Source: Methylibium sp. Root1272
GTDB taxonomy: Bacteria; Pseudomonadota; Gammaproteobacteria; Burkholderiales; Burkholderiaceae_C
NCBI RefSeq assembly: GCF_001425905.1
Contig: NZ_LMDY01000001.1
Span: forward strand, 626,890-690,889
Direction: 5' to 3'
Length of the DNA stretch: 64,000 nucleotides
In this document: in pieces, positions 1-8,537 of the stretch
How the letters are laid out: every line of letters starts with the position of its first letter
Position numbering within the stretch: the first letter of the stretch is position 1
Notes under the pieces: model-generated
What the model saw: the letters and a program-made list of their open reading frames with translations, nothing else
Told to the model about the DNA's origin: nothing
Database searches by the model: none
Made by a program: the position numbers and the translations under genes

Positions 1-180
1 ACGGTCAAGAGCGTGCACTGGACCCAGGGGCCCTACGACCTGGTGCTGATCACCGAGGGCCCCGAGGAAGGCGCAATGCTCAGCGCGCTGAAGATGGCGC
101 AGTTGGGCAACGTGAGGACGCAGACGATGCGCGGCTACTCGGCCAGCGAGATGCGCGGCTTCGTCAAGAAGCTCGGTTGA
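1..180 (+). CDS. GYD domain protein, C-terminal part
   Basis: The first base of the window lies inside an open frame that ends at TGA 178-180 and gives 59 residues. The segment TQGPYDLVLITEGPEEGAML followed by LGNVRTQTMRGYS fits the GYD family (small ferredoxin-like alpha/beta proteins of about 100 residues, function unknown), in which a GPYD or GxYD turn precedes a hydrophobic strand and a GNVRT segment comes before the last strand. The N-terminal half and the start lie outside the window. It is followed after 39 bp by bioB on the opposite strand, so the two genes converge. No role can be assigned. Confidence 0.65.
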   Translation, partial: TVKSVHWTQGPYDLVLITEGPEEGAMLSALKMAQLGNVRTQTMRGYSASEMRGFVKKLG

Positions 181-219
181 ACAGGCCCGTGCCCGCCGTG
201 CAGGCACCGCTCCCCGGGT

Positions 220-1212
220 TCAGGCCGACTTGAGGCCGAGCCGCTCGAACAACGCCTCGTCGCGCTCGACGTCCGGGTTGCCGGTCGTCAGCAGCTTGTC
301 GCCGTAGAAGATGGAATTGGCGCCGGCCAGGAAGCACAGTGCCTGGATCGCGTCGCCCATCTCCTGGCGGCCGGCCGACAGCCGCACGTAGGCGGTGGGC
401 ATGGTGATGCGCGCGACGGCGATGGTGCGCACGAACTCGAAGGGGTCGAGCTTCTCGCTGCCGGCCAGCGGCGTGCCCTCGACCTGCACCAGTTCGTTGA
501 TCGGCACCGACTCCGGATGCGGGTCGAGGTTGGCCAGTTGGGCCACCAGCCCGGCGCGCTCGCGCCGGCTCTCGCCCATGCCGACGATGCCGCCGCAGCA
601 CACGTTCATGCCGGCGTCGCGCACGTGCGCCAGCGTCTGCAGGCGCTCCTCGTAGACACGGGTGCTGATGATGCGGCCGTAGGCCTCGGGCGAGGTGTCG
701 AGGTTGTGGTTGTAGTAGTCGACGCCGGCTTCCTTCAGCGCCTGCGCCTGGGGCTTGCTCAGCATGCCCAGCGTGCAGCAGGCCTCGAGGCCCAGCGACT
801 TCACCTCGCGCACCAGTTCGACCACCTTCTCGATGTCGCGGTCCTTCGGCTCGCGCCAGGCCGCGCCCATGCAGAAGCGCGTGGCACCGGCCGCGGCCGC
901 GGCCTGGGCCGCCTGCCGCACCGTGGCCACGTCCATCAGCTTGTCGGCCTCGACGCCGGTGTCGTGGTGGACCGACTGCGGGCAGTAGGCGCAGTCCTCC
1001 GGGCAGCCGCCGGTCTTGATCGAGAGCAGCGTCGAGCGCTGGACCGCGTTGGCATCGAAGTGCTCGCGGTGCACCTGCTGGGCGCGGAAGATCAGGTCGT
1101 TGAACGGCAGCGCGAACAGGGCCTCGATGGCCTCCACGCTCCAGCGTTCGCTGGACGGATGCACATGGACGGGCGCCGGGCGCACGAGATGAACAGGCTG
1201 GGTGGCAGTCAT
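220..1212 (-). CDS. bioB: biotin synthase BioB
   Basis: A 330-residue radical SAM enzyme that inserts sulfur into dethiobiotin, the last step of biotin synthesis. The SAM cluster motif CPEDCAYC puts cysteines at 70, 74 and 77. The YNHNLDT segment, the [10 protein letters not shown] loop and the late [17 protein letters not shown] segment with the 2Fe-2S ligand Arg region are typical BioB blocks. The ATG at 1212 was chosen because the codons upstream in this frame belong to a GC-rich shadow of the next gene. Length is normal (320-350). No other bio genes are visible nearby, so it looks like a single-gene unit. The upstream neighbour on the same strand is a flavoprotein 44 bp away and may be co-transcribed. 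Confidence 0.97.
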   Translation of the reverse strand: MTATQPVHLVRPAPVHVHPSSERWSVEAIEALFALPFNDLIFRAQQVHREHFDANAVQRSTLLSIKTGGCPEDCAYCPQSVHHDTGVEADKLMDVATVRQAAQAAAAAGATRFCMGAAWREPKDRDIEKVVELVREVKSLGLEACCTLGMLSKPQAQALKEAGVDYYNHNLDTSPEAYGRIISTRVYEERLQTLAHVRDAGMNVCCGGIVGMGESRRERAGLVAQLANLDPHPESVPINELVQVEGTPLAGSEKLDPFEFVRTIAVARITMPTAYVRLSAGRQEMGDAIQALCFLAGANSIFYGDKLLTTGNPDVERDEALFERLGLKSA

Positions 1213-1256
1213 CCCGCCATTGTGCCTGCTGACGCCGGCCGGGCGTCGCGCCCGCT

Positions 1257-2516
1257 TCAGTGCTGGCCTGCTGCCAGCCAGGCCAGCATGCCCTGCCCCG
1301 CCGCACGGCCGGTGGCGAAGCAGGCATTGAGCAGGTAGCCGCCAGTCGGCGCTTCCCAGTCGAGCATCTCGCCGGCGCAGAACACGCCGGGCAGCGCCTT
1401 GAGCATCAGCCGTTCGTCGAGCGCCTCGAAGCGCACGCCGCCGGCGGTGCTGATGGCCTCGTCGAGCGGCCGGGCCGCCACCAGCCGCAGCGGCAGCGCC
1501 TTCAAGGCCGCGGCGAGGCGCACGGCATCGTGCAACTGCTCCTTGTCCAGCAGCTCGTGCAGCAGCGCAGCCTTCACGCCGTCGATGCCGAGCCGGCTCT
1601 TGAGGTGGGTCGACAGCGAGCGCGGCCCGCGCGGCCGCGCCACTTCGGCGGCCACCCAGTCCGGGCTGCGGTCCGGCAGCAGGTCGAGCGTGAGGGTCGC
1701 CTCGCCGTGCGCGGCGATCTCGTCGCGCAGCAGTGCCGAGGCGGCATAGACCAGGCTGCCTTCGATGCCCGTGGCGGTGACGACGAACTCGCCCTGGCGG
1801 TGGAATCGGCGGCCATCGGGCGTCTCGACGCTCAGCGCCACCGGCTTCACCGGCGCGCCGGCAAAGCGCTCGCGCAGGTGGGTGCTCCAACCCGACGCCT
1901 GGCCGGTACGTCCGACGTCGAAGCCGCAGTTCGAGGGCTGCAGCGGCGCCACGTCGACGCCGCGCGCGGCGAGCCAGGGTCGCCAGGCCCCGTCGGAGCC
2001 GAGCCGAGCCCAGCTGGCGCCGCCCAGGGCCAGCAGCGTCGCGTCGGGACGGATGGTCAGCTCGCCGGTGGGCGCCGCGAAGCGCAACGCGCCCTCCTCC
2101 GTCCAGCCGCACCAGCGATGGCGCTGGTGGAGGCGCACTCCGGCGCTGCGAAGGCGCTGCAGCCAGGCCCTCAGCAGCGGCGCAGCCTTCAAGTCCGCTG
2201 GAAAGACCCGGCCGGAACTGCCGACGAAGGTCGCGATGCCCAGCCCACCGGCCCATTGCCGCAGTGCGGCCGGGTCGAAGGCCGTCAGCCAGGGCGCGAG
2301 TTGCGCCTGCCGTGCACCATAGCGGGTGAGGAACAGCTCGAAGGCCTCCCCATGCGTCAGGTTGAGCCCACCCTTGCCGGCGAGCAGGAACTTGCGTCCG
2401 ACCGACGGCATGGCGTCGAACAGGTCGACCTGCACGCCGCCCGCCACCAGCACTTCGGCGGCCATCAGGCCGGCGGGGCCGCCGCCGATGACAGCGAGTT
2501 GTCTTGGGGCACTCAT
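1257..2516 (-). CDS. HI0933-like NAD(P)/FAD flavoprotein (PP_4765-type)
   Basis: A 419-residue flavoprotein. Residues 6-30 form a dinucleotide-binding Rossmann motif ([17 protein letters not shown]), followed by [16 protein letters not shown], the hallmark of the HI0933/BaiN-like flavoprotein family. The C-terminal part has [12 protein letters not shown] and [20 protein letters not shown], the conserved FAD-contacting end of the branch usually listed as TIGR03862 (PP_4765 type). Substrate and reaction are unknown; members are predicted cytosolic oxidoreductases. The ATG at 2516 starts directly ahead of the Rossmann strand, while the longer open frame adds about 50 Arg/Ser-rich residues with no family likeness. 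It lies just upstream of bioB on the same strand. Confidence 0.9.
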   Translation of the reverse strand: MSAPRQLAVIGGGPAGLMAAEVLVAGGVQVDLFDAMPSVGRKFLLAGKGGLNLTHGEAFELFLTRYGARQAQLAPWLTAFDPAALRQWAGGLGIATFVGSSGRVFPADLKAAPLLRAWLQRLRSAGVRLHQRHRWCGWTEEGALRFAAPTGELTIRPDATLLALGGASWARLGSDGAWRPWLAARGVDVAPLQPSNCGFDVGRTGQASGWSTHLRERFAGAPVKPVALSVETPDGRRFHRQGEFVVTATGIEGSLVYAASALLRDEIAAHGEATLTLDLLPDRSPDWVAAEVARPRGPRSLSTHLKSRLGIDGVKAALLHELLDKEQLHDAVRLAAALKALPLRLVAARPLDEAISTAGGVRFEALDERLMLKALPGVFCAGEMLDWEAPTGGYLLNACFATGRAAGQGMLAWLAAGQH

Positions 2517-2667
2517 CGAATCGCCTGCAACGGCGCGCGAGCCGTGCAAGGTGCCGGAGCGTGGAACATCGGGGGCGACTTCATGGGCGGCGCAGTGTGC
2601 CACGCGAGCCCATGTCAGGTTCTCGTCGCGAGATCGACTGCAGCTCATGTGCCCGAGGAGCCCTGCG

Positions 2668-3387
2668 ATGCTCAAAGTCCTGACTGCCCTGCTGCTGGTT
2701 CCCGCCCTGGCCGCGGCGGCCGAAGCGACATGCAGCGCTCGTTCCGGCCCGACGGCGCCGCTGGTGGTCGAGCTCTACACCTCGGAGGGCTGCAGTTCCT
2801 GCCCGCCGGCCGACCGCTGGCTGAGCACACTGGCGCGCCGCAGCGATGTCGTTGCGCTGGCCTTCCACGTCGACTACTGGGACCGGCTCGGCTGGGTCGA
2901 CCGTTTCGCGAGCCCCGAGTGGACGCTGCGTCAGCAGCGGGTCGGCCGGGTCAGCGGATCGAGCTTCGTCTACACGCCGCAGGTGCTGGTCAACGGACGG
3001 GACCACCGTCGCTGGCCCGCGTTGCCGCACGCATCGGCGCCGGCGGCGGTCTCGCTGGAGCTGCTCCGTGAAGGCGACGATTACCTGGCCCGTGTCCAGC
3101 CGCTCGCCGGCGCGCCCCGCGAACTGTCGGGCTACTGGGCCGTGACCGAGGACGGTCACCGGACCCAGGTGCGCAGCGGCGAAAACGCAGGCGCGGCCTT
3201 GCAACACGACGCCGTGGTGCGCGAGCTGCAATCCGTGGAGCGAATCGCCGACCGACCGCTGCGTTTCAGTCCACGGGTCGATCCGGAACGGCTCGACGGA
3301 CCCTCGAAACGGCCGCGCCGCATCCAGTTCGTCGTCGTCGACGCTCGCACCGGCCTGCCGCTGCAAGCGCTCCGGCTGGATTGCTGA
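2668..3387 (+). CDS. DUF1223 secreted thioredoxin-like protein
   Basis: A 239-residue protein. Residues 1-18 form a signal peptide (MLKVLTALLLVPALAAAAEA). It is followed by VVELYTSEGCSSCPPADRWL, the DUF1223 signature: a thioredoxin-like strand and a CxxC pair (C42, C45). FHVDYWDRLGWVDRFASP and YTPQVLVNG are further family blocks. A periplasmic thiol/disulfide or metal-related role is suggested by the fold only; no activity is established. The start is backed by a GAGGAG ribosome site 7 bases ahead of the ATG at 2668. It is transcribed away from the flavoprotein gene, with 151 bp between them for divergent promoters. Confidence 0.88.
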   Translation: MLKVLTALLLVPALAAAAEATCSARSGPTAPLVVELYTSEGCSSCPPADRWLSTLARRSDVVALAFHVDYWDRLGWVDRFASPEWTLRQQRVGRVSGSSFVYTPQVLVNGRDHRRWPALPHASAPAAVSLELLREGDDYLARVQPLAGAPRELSGYWAVTEDGHRTQVRSGENAGAALQHDAVVRELQSVERIADRPLRFSPRVDPERLDGPSKRPRRIQFVVVDARTGLPLQALRLDC

Positions 3388-3533
3388 GCGGCCTTCGTCG
3401 ATAGGCATGGCTCACGGTCGCCCGATCGAGCCCCCTAGGTCCCGGAACTCCGCTCGCACGAGCCACGCCGGGTGTTAGCCTTCGCGCATTCCACCAGCGC
3501 CGCGACGCCCTCGCCGGGCCGCCGGACAGACCG

Positions 3534-5438
3534 ATGCGCCGTTCGCTGTCGATCCTGAGCCCCCGCCTCGATACGCAGTTGAAGATCGGCCTGGGTTTCG
3601 CCCTGCTGGCGTTGTTGATCTTCTCTGCCGTCGCGGTCGTGTCGGGCCACCAGGCGAGGCGGCAGGTCAGCAACGACATCGGCGAGAGCCTGACCCTGCT
3701 GGCTTCGCGGATGGCAGCCAGTCTCGACAACGGCTTGTTCGAGCGCTATCGCGAGATCCAGAACGTCGCGAGCTTCAGCGAACTCTTCGCCACCGAAGAG
3801 CACCCGGACCGCTGGCGGCCGGTGCTCGAGCAGTTGCAGCTCACCTACCAGCACTACGCATGGATCGGCGTCACCGATGCGGACGGCACCGTGCTGGCGG
3901 CCACCGGCGGACTCCTCGAGACGCGCGACGTCTCCCAGCGCCCCTGGTTCAAGGAAGCCCGGTCCGCACCCTTCGTCGGCGACGTGCACGAGGCCGTGCT
4001 GCTGGCGAGCCTGCTGCCCGGCCCGAGCGGGAACGAGCCGCCGCGCTTCGTCGACGTGGCGGCTCCGATCGTCCGTGGCGATCGCAAGGTCGGCGTGCTC
4101 GGCGCGCACCTGAGCTGGAAATGGGCCGAGGAGCGCCGCCAGAACGTGCTGAAGCCGGTCGAAGCCGAGCGCCGGGTCGATGTGTTGATCGTCGATCGCG
4201 ATGGCCAACCGCTGCTCGGCCCGCTCGGCCGCGCCGATGCACGGCTGCCGCAATCACGCATCGCGCCCCTGCTCCTGCGCGGGCACGGCACCGAGACCTG
4301 GAGCGACGGCCAGGACTACCTCACCGCGGCGGTTCGAGGCTCGGGCCACCGCGACTACCCCGGTCTGGGCTGGACCGTGCTGGTGCGTCAGCCCATCGAC
4401 ACGGCGCTGGCGCCGGCCCGTCAGCTGCAGTGGCAGATCACCGCAATCGGTTTGCTGGGCGCCGGCCTGTTCGGACTGTTCGGCTGGTGGCTTGCGGGGC
4501 GCCTCACGGCGCCCCTGCGCGACGTGGCACGGCAGGCGCAGGCGCTGGCGGTCGAAGGCTGGCCCGTGATCGACGATGGGCCCCCGCGCGACGAGATCAC
4601 GCAGCTGTCCGCCTCGCTCGGCACGCTGATGTCGCGGCTGCAGCAGCGCGGCCAGGAGCTGCTTCGGCTCAACGAGACGCTGGAACAGCGCGTCAGCGAG
4701 CGCACCGAGGCGCTCGAACTGGCCAACGCCGATCTCAAGAGCTTCAGCCACAGCGTCTCGCACGACCTGAAGGGACCGATCGGCTCGATGGGCATGGCGC
4801 TGCGGCAGGTGCTCGACCAGGAAGGCGACCGCCTGGAAGAGCGCTCGCGGAGCCTGCTCAAGCTGCTGGCGGCCGAATGCGACCGGCTGCGCCTGTTGGT
4901 GGACGAGTTGATGGTGCTCGCACAAGTGGAGCAGCAGGAACTGCAGTACGTCGTGGTGTCGATGGAGGACCAGGCACGCGCCGTGGCCGAACCGCTGCGC
5001 TCCGCTCAGGTCGCGGTTGCGGGCCAGGGGTTGCCGGCAGTGGTCGAGGTGGTCATCGCCGAATTGCCGCAGATCGAAGGCGATCCGGTCCTGCTGCGAC
5101 AGGTGTGGCAGAACCTGCTCGCCAATGCCTGCAAGTTCAGCCGCCGTACCGCCTCACCGCGCATCGAGATCACGGCCGAAACCACCGATGACGAAGTGAT
5201 CTACCGCGTCAGCGACAACGGCGTCGGCTTCGACATGCGCCAGGCCGCGCGCCTGTTCGGTGCCTTCCAGCGTCTGCACCGGAGTTCCGAGTTCCCCGGC
5301 ACCGGCATCGGCCTGTCGATCGTCAAGCGCGTGGTGCACCGCCATGGCGGCCGCGTCTGGGCCCACTCCGTGCCGAATGAGCGCACCAGTTTCTACTTCG
5401 CGCTGCCACGCAGAAATCACTTTAAGAATGAAATTTAA
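3534..5438 (+). CDS. membrane sensor histidine kinase with extracellular Cache-type domain
   Basis: A 634-residue membrane sensor. TM1 is near residues 18-40. A periplasmic double-Cache-like domain follows (about 45-295; WIGVTDADGTVLAATGG and the RPWFKEA segment are typical). TM2 is near 300-322, then a HAMP-like linker and coiled coil (about 325-405). The HisKA domain has the phospho-acceptor in SHSVSHDLKGPIG (His410). The HATPase_c domain shows QNLLANACKFS (N box), SDNGVGFD (G1) and GTGIGLSIVKRVV (G2), as in the phytochrome-like kinase subgroup. No response regulator lies beside it, so it is an orphan kinase whose partner is elsewhere. The last residues (NHFKNEI) are encoded by an AT-rich palindromic island unlike the rest of the gene. 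The ligand is unknown. Confidence 0.9.
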   Translation: MRRSLSILSPRLDTQLKIGLGFALLALLIFSAVAVVSGHQARRQVSNDIGESLTLLASRMAASLDNGLFERYREIQNVASFSELFATEEHPDRWRPVLEQLQLTYQHYAWIGVTDADGTVLAATGGLLETRDVSQRPWFKEARSAPFVGDVHEAVLLASLLPGPSGNEPPRFVDVAAPIVRGDRKVGVLGAHLSWKWAEERRQNVLKPVEAERRVDVLIVDRDGQPLLGPLGRADARLPQSRIAPLLLRGHGTETWSDGQDYLTAAVRGSGHRDYPGLGWTVLVRQPIDTALAPARQLQWQITAIGLLGAGLFGLFGWWLAGRLTAPLRDVARQAQALAVEGWPVIDDGPPRDEITQLSASLGTLMSRLQQRGQELLRLNETLEQRVSERTEALELANADLKSFSHSVSHDLKGPIGSMGMALRQVLDQEGDRLEERSRSLLKLLAAECDRLRLLVDELMVLAQVEQQELQYVVVSMEDQARAVAEPLRSAQVAVAGQGLPAVVEVVIAELPQIEGDPVLLRQVWQNLLANACKFSRRTASPRIEITAETTDDEVIYRVSDNGVGFDMRQAARLFGAFQRLHRSSEFPGTGIGLSIVKRVVHRHGGRVWAHSVPNERTSFYFALPRRNHFKNEI

Positions 5439-5479
5439 TTGTTTAAAAACAATAGTTTATTAATTTTTCTTAAAGTGAT
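5416..5479. terminator. AT-rich nested inverted repeat between convergent genes (probable bidirectional terminator)
   Basis: ATCACTTTAAGAA at 5416-5428 is the exact reverse complement of TTCTTAAAGTGAT at 5467-5479. Inside it, ATTGTTT-AA-AAACAAT forms a second perfect 7-bp hairpin. The block is about 85% A+T in a region of about 70% G+C and has runs of T on both strands. It sits between the convergent kinase and SDR genes and contains the kinase stop codon (TAA 5436-5438). A two-way transcription terminator is the simplest reading; a remnant of an inserted element is the alternative. Confidence 0.6.
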
Positions 5480-5487
5480 AAATCACG

Positions 5488-6396
5488 TCAAGACGCTGGA
5501 CGCAGTGCCGCCTTCAGTTGCTGGCCCAGCTCGGGCTTGCTCTGATAGGGATCGCTGGGGTTGCGGCCCTGGACGATGTCCTCCATCCGTGTCTGCACGC
5601 CTGCCAGGGCCTGCGGATGGCTGTAGACGTAGAAGCGACCTTCTCGCACGGCATCGAACACGAACTGCGCCACCTGCGCCGCACTGACCCGCCCCGATTC
5701 CACGGCCTTGCCGATCATCGTGTGCGCGACGCGCTGGCTCTGCGTGGCCCGCTGTCCGCGCAAGTCGGTCGGCCGGTTGCGGTGGCTGTCGCCGATGCCG
5801 GTCGGTACGAAGTACGGGCAGAGCACCGAGGCGCCGATGCGGTCGGTCACCATCCTCAGATCCTGGTACAGCGTCTCGCTGAGCGACACCACGGCATGCT
5901 TGGTGACGTTGTACACGCCCATGTTCGGCGTGTTCAGCAGTCCGGCCATCGACGCCGTGTTGACGATGTGCCCTTCGTAGCCGGGGTCCTGCGCCGCAGC
6001 CGCCAGCATCATCGGTGTGAACACGCGGACACCATGCGCCACGCCCATCAGGTTGACGCCGACGACCCACTCCCAATCCTTCAGCGTGTGCTCCCAGATC
6101 AGGCCTCCTGCACCGACTCCGGCGTTGTTGAACACCAGGTGCGGCGCGCCGAAGCGCGCCAGCGTCGCGGCCCCGAGCGCCTCGACCTCGGCGGCCTGCG
6201 CCACGTCGAGCCGGAACGGCAGCACCTCGGCCCCCAGCGCCTCGATCTCGGCCACGGCCCGCTCCAGCGCGTCGGCCTGCACGTCGGCCATCACGAGTTT
6301 CATGCCCGCGCGGGCCGCGACGCGCGAGGCTTCCAGGCCGAAGCCCGAGCCCGCTCCGGTGATGACCGCGGTGCGGCCGGCAAGCTGCTGGATCAT
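5488..6396 (-). CDS. short-chain dehydrogenase/reductase
   Basis: A 302-residue classical SDR. The cofactor motif TGAGSGFG is at 13-20, NNAGVGAGG carries the structural NNAG, and the catalytic Tyr162-Lys166 sits in YNVTK. The Ser precedes it in NTASMAGLLN. An aspartate at the end of the second strand (VMADV) suggests NAD(H) rather than NADP(H). The C-terminal 50 residues exceed the usual 250-residue length, as in the 300-residue SDRs found with acyl or terpenoid catabolism. It is the last gene of the minus-strand run. Its ATG overlaps the stop of the GST-like gene (ATGA), so the two are translationally coupled. The substrate is unknown; an alcohol or ketone intermediate of the acyl pathway is an inference. 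Confidence 0.9.
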   Translation of the reverse strand: MIQQLAGRTAVITGAGSGFGLEASRVAARAGMKLVMADVQADALERAVAEIEALGAEVLPFRLDVAQAAEVEALGAATLARFGAPHLVFNNAGVGAGGLIWEHTLKDWEWVVGVNLMGVAHGVRVFTPMMLAAAAQDPGYEGHIVNTASMAGLLNTPNMGVYNVTKHAVVSLSETLYQDLRMVTDRIGASVLCPYFVPTGIGDSHRNRPTDLRGQRATQSQRVAHTMIGKAVESGRVSAAQVAQFVFDAVREGRFYVYSHPQALAGVQTRMEDIVQGRNPSDPYQSKPELGQQLKAALRPAS

Positions 6397-7325
6397 GCCG
6401 TCGCGTCCTTCTTGATCTGGAAGCCCAGGCGCGGGAAATGCACATGCAGCCGCCCTGCCCGGTCGTCGCGGCGCTCGACCGTGACGGACTCTCGCGTCAA
6501 CCCGACCAGCGGCCCGACCACCGGGTCACGGCCGTAGTCCACAGCCGACACCGCGACGCGCTCGCCCGACTCGAAGCCCAGGCCCGGCTCCACGCTCACC
6601 GGCGCGTGCGCCTTCGCACCGGCCGCGATGGCCAGAGCCTCGTCTTCGCCGAGCGCCTCGGGTCTTCCGTGCCCGAAGGCCAGTACGCGGGCATGCCAGG
6701 CCAGCAGCTTCGGGTAGGCGTCGAGGATGCCGACCACCGGCGGCGCGCTCTTCACGAACCAGACGCAGTGCGCCACCGAGAAGTCCGCGATGCTCGGCGT
6801 GCCGCCCCCCAGGAAGGCCCGGCCGTCGGCCAGCCGCTGCTCGATCCAGCCCAGGTGGTTGTGCAATTGCGCGGTCGCGTCGCTCACGGCCGGCCAGTGC
6901 AGCCCCGATGTCATCGCTGCGCGATCGGCGCCGAAGGCGTTCAGCACCTCGGGCGGCGCGCCGGCGAAGATGGCCGCCATGCCGGCCGGCTGCAGCGTGT
7001 AGGGCACCGCCGTCCAGAACAGAGTGAAGTCGGCCCACTGCGCGATCAGCGGCGCCACGCCCGCCGATTCGGCCGGATAGAGCGTGGGCTCGGGCGCGCG
7101 GGCCTCGATCACGCGGGCGATCAACGCGGTGTCGCAGTACACATCGGCGCCGACCTGCAGCACGGGCGTCTTGCGGTAGCCGCCCGTCAGGGCCACCAGG
7201 TTCGGCTTGGGCATCATGATCGGGATGGTCACGCTGCGCCAGGCCAGCCGCTTGTAGCCGAGCATGAGCCGAGTCTTCTCGGCGAACGGCGAGGCCGGGT
7301 AGTGGTGCAGGATCAGGTCGCTCAT
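6393..7325 (-). CDS. glutathione S-transferase-like protein with C-terminal extension
   Basis: A 310-residue protein. The N-terminal 80 residues are a thioredoxin-fold GST domain (LILHHYPASPFAEKTRLMLG, with TPVLQVGADVYCDTALIARV as the cis-Pro and SNAIL-like region). An all-helical GST C domain follows (FLGGGTPSIADFSVAH holds the conserved N-capping Asp). About 80 further residues (roughly 230-310) are rich in beta-branched residues and charge and are not part of the normal 200-230 residue GST. Start and stop both overlap neighbours by the ATGA pattern, so it is made with the desaturase and SDR. The first residues hold SPFAEK in place of a clear catalytic Ser or Tyr, so activity on glutathione is uncertain. 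Confidence 0.8.
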   Translation of the reverse strand: MSDLILHHYPASPFAEKTRLMLGYKRLAWRSVTIPIMMPKPNLVALTGGYRKTPVLQVGADVYCDTALIARVIEARAPEPTLYPAESAGVAPLIAQWADFTLFWTAVPYTLQPAGMAAIFAGAPPEVLNAFGADRAAMTSGLHWPAVSDATAQLHNHLGWIEQRLADGRAFLGGGTPSIADFSVAHCVWFVKSAPPVVGILDAYPKLLAWHARVLAFGHGRPEALGEDEALAIAAGAKAHAPVSVEPGLGFESGERVAVSAVDYGRDPVVGPLVGLTRESVTVERRDDRAGRLHVHFPRLGFQIKKDATA

Positions 7326-8473
7326 GGTGTCGAGGCTCCAGGGAAAGTCGGGGGTGCGGCGCGGTGCGCGGGCCGTGGCGCGAAGATGCGGTGGAAGGTG
7401 TCGGACAGGTCGCGCACCTCGGCGCCGTCGAGCACACCCTTGGCCGCCAGCAGCCGGTGCAGCCGCGGCAGGTGGTAGTGCGGCACGGCCGGGTACAGGT
7501 GGTGCTCGAGGTGGTGGTTCACGTGGTGCGGGAACAGCAGCGCGCGGCCCAGCAGGTTCAGCAGCGTGTCGGCCGCCCGGCCGCTCTTCGCCGCCCCGGT
7601 GAGATTGCTGCGCGCCGCCGTCAGCGGCGAGCCGAGATCGGCGACCGCGCCGTGCTCGCAGATCGCGCGCAGCCGCAGGATGGGCTGCAGCACCGTCAGC
7701 AGCGGCAGCGCCCACAGCACCGCGTACTGCGCCAGTCCCTGCCAGCCGCCGAGGCCGAAGCTCGCCGCCGGCAACGCCAGCTGTGCGGCCACCACTCCCC
7801 AGCGGTCCTGGCGCGCGGTGCGCCGCAGGCCCTGCGAGGTGTCGTTCAGCAGCTTCTGCGTACGCCCTGCGCCCTCGCCCGCCGCAGCGGCCTCGTCGCG
7901 GATCGCCGGCGCGCCGAAGAAGTAGGCGTAGGTCTTCCAGGCGTTCCAGCCGAGCAGGTCTTCGCCGAGCTTTCTCCACAGGTAGGCCACGCCGCGCGGG
8001 TAGCCGCCGTGGATCGCGGTGTCGGGGTCCTGCGGGCCGTAGAGGTGGTTGTGGTGCAGCCGGTGGATCACGCGGTAGGTGCTCATCGAGATGCCGCCGG
8101 CCATGCCGATCAGCCGCCCCAGTACGTCGTTGAGCCGCCGGTTCGACAGCAGCCGGTAGTGCGCCGCCTCGTGGGCGAGGATGAAGAAGCCGTGCTGCTG
8201 CACCCCGACCACGAGAACGCTCGCCAGCACCCAGGGGCTGGGCCAGACGGCCAGCCCGAAGGCGATCGCCGCGGCGCTGACGCCGACGCTGAGCGCCAGC
8301 GCACCCATCGAGCGGCCGTCGCTCAGGCGCGTCAGCGGCGCCAGTTCCTGCGCGCTGAGCACGCGGCGCGCGGCGGCTGTGCCCTGCCCGGCGCGCGCCG
8401 CCGGCGCGGCCAGCGGCCGCAGATCCTCGCGGAACTCCTCGCCCGCGTGCGGCGGCGGCGTGCTGTCGTCCAT
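7322..8473 (-). CDS. membrane fatty acid desaturase
   Basis: A 383-residue integral membrane di-iron desaturase. The three histidine boxes are HEAAH (101-105), HRLHHNH (137-143) and HHVNHHLEHHLYP (from 316), the pattern of acyl-lipid and sphingolipid-type desaturases or hydroxylases. Hydrophobic pairs lie around residues 58-100 and 225-265. It would introduce a double bond into an acyl chain, or hydroxylate it, at the cytoplasmic membrane, using an electron donor not seen here. It is coupled by ATGA overlap to the GST-like gene and lies 64 bp after a reductase gene. A link to the nearby acyl-CoA catabolism genes is inferred from context. The family includes enzymes acting on free or ACP-bound chains, so the substrate is open. 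Confidence 0.88.
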   Translation of the reverse strand: MDDSTPPPHAGEEFREDLRPLAAPAARAGQGTAAARRVLSAQELAPLTRLSDGRSMGALALSVGVSAAAIAFGLAVWPSPWVLASVLVVGVQQHGFFILAHEAAHYRLLSNRRLNDVLGRLIGMAGGISMSTYRVIHRLHHNHLYGPQDPDTAIHGGYPRGVAYLWRKLGEDLLGWNAWKTYAYFFGAPAIRDEAAAAGEGAGRTQKLLNDTSQGLRRTARQDRWGVVAAQLALPAASFGLGGWQGLAQYAVLWALPLLTVLQPILRLRAICEHGAVADLGSPLTAARSNLTGAAKSGRAADTLLNLLGRALLFPHHVNHHLEHHLYPAVPHYHLPRLHRLLAAKGVLDGAEVRDLSDTFHRIFAPRPAHRAAPPTFPGASTP

Positions 8474-8537
8474 GCGGTGCTCCTGCGATGCCCTGGAGGT
8501 TCGACGGCTCGTGGGCGCTGCCGGTTCCGACCCGGGC

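Noticed and set aside
3534-5438. A hybrid kinase with receiver domain
   Set aside because: The protein ends after the HATPase domain; no receiver motif is present.
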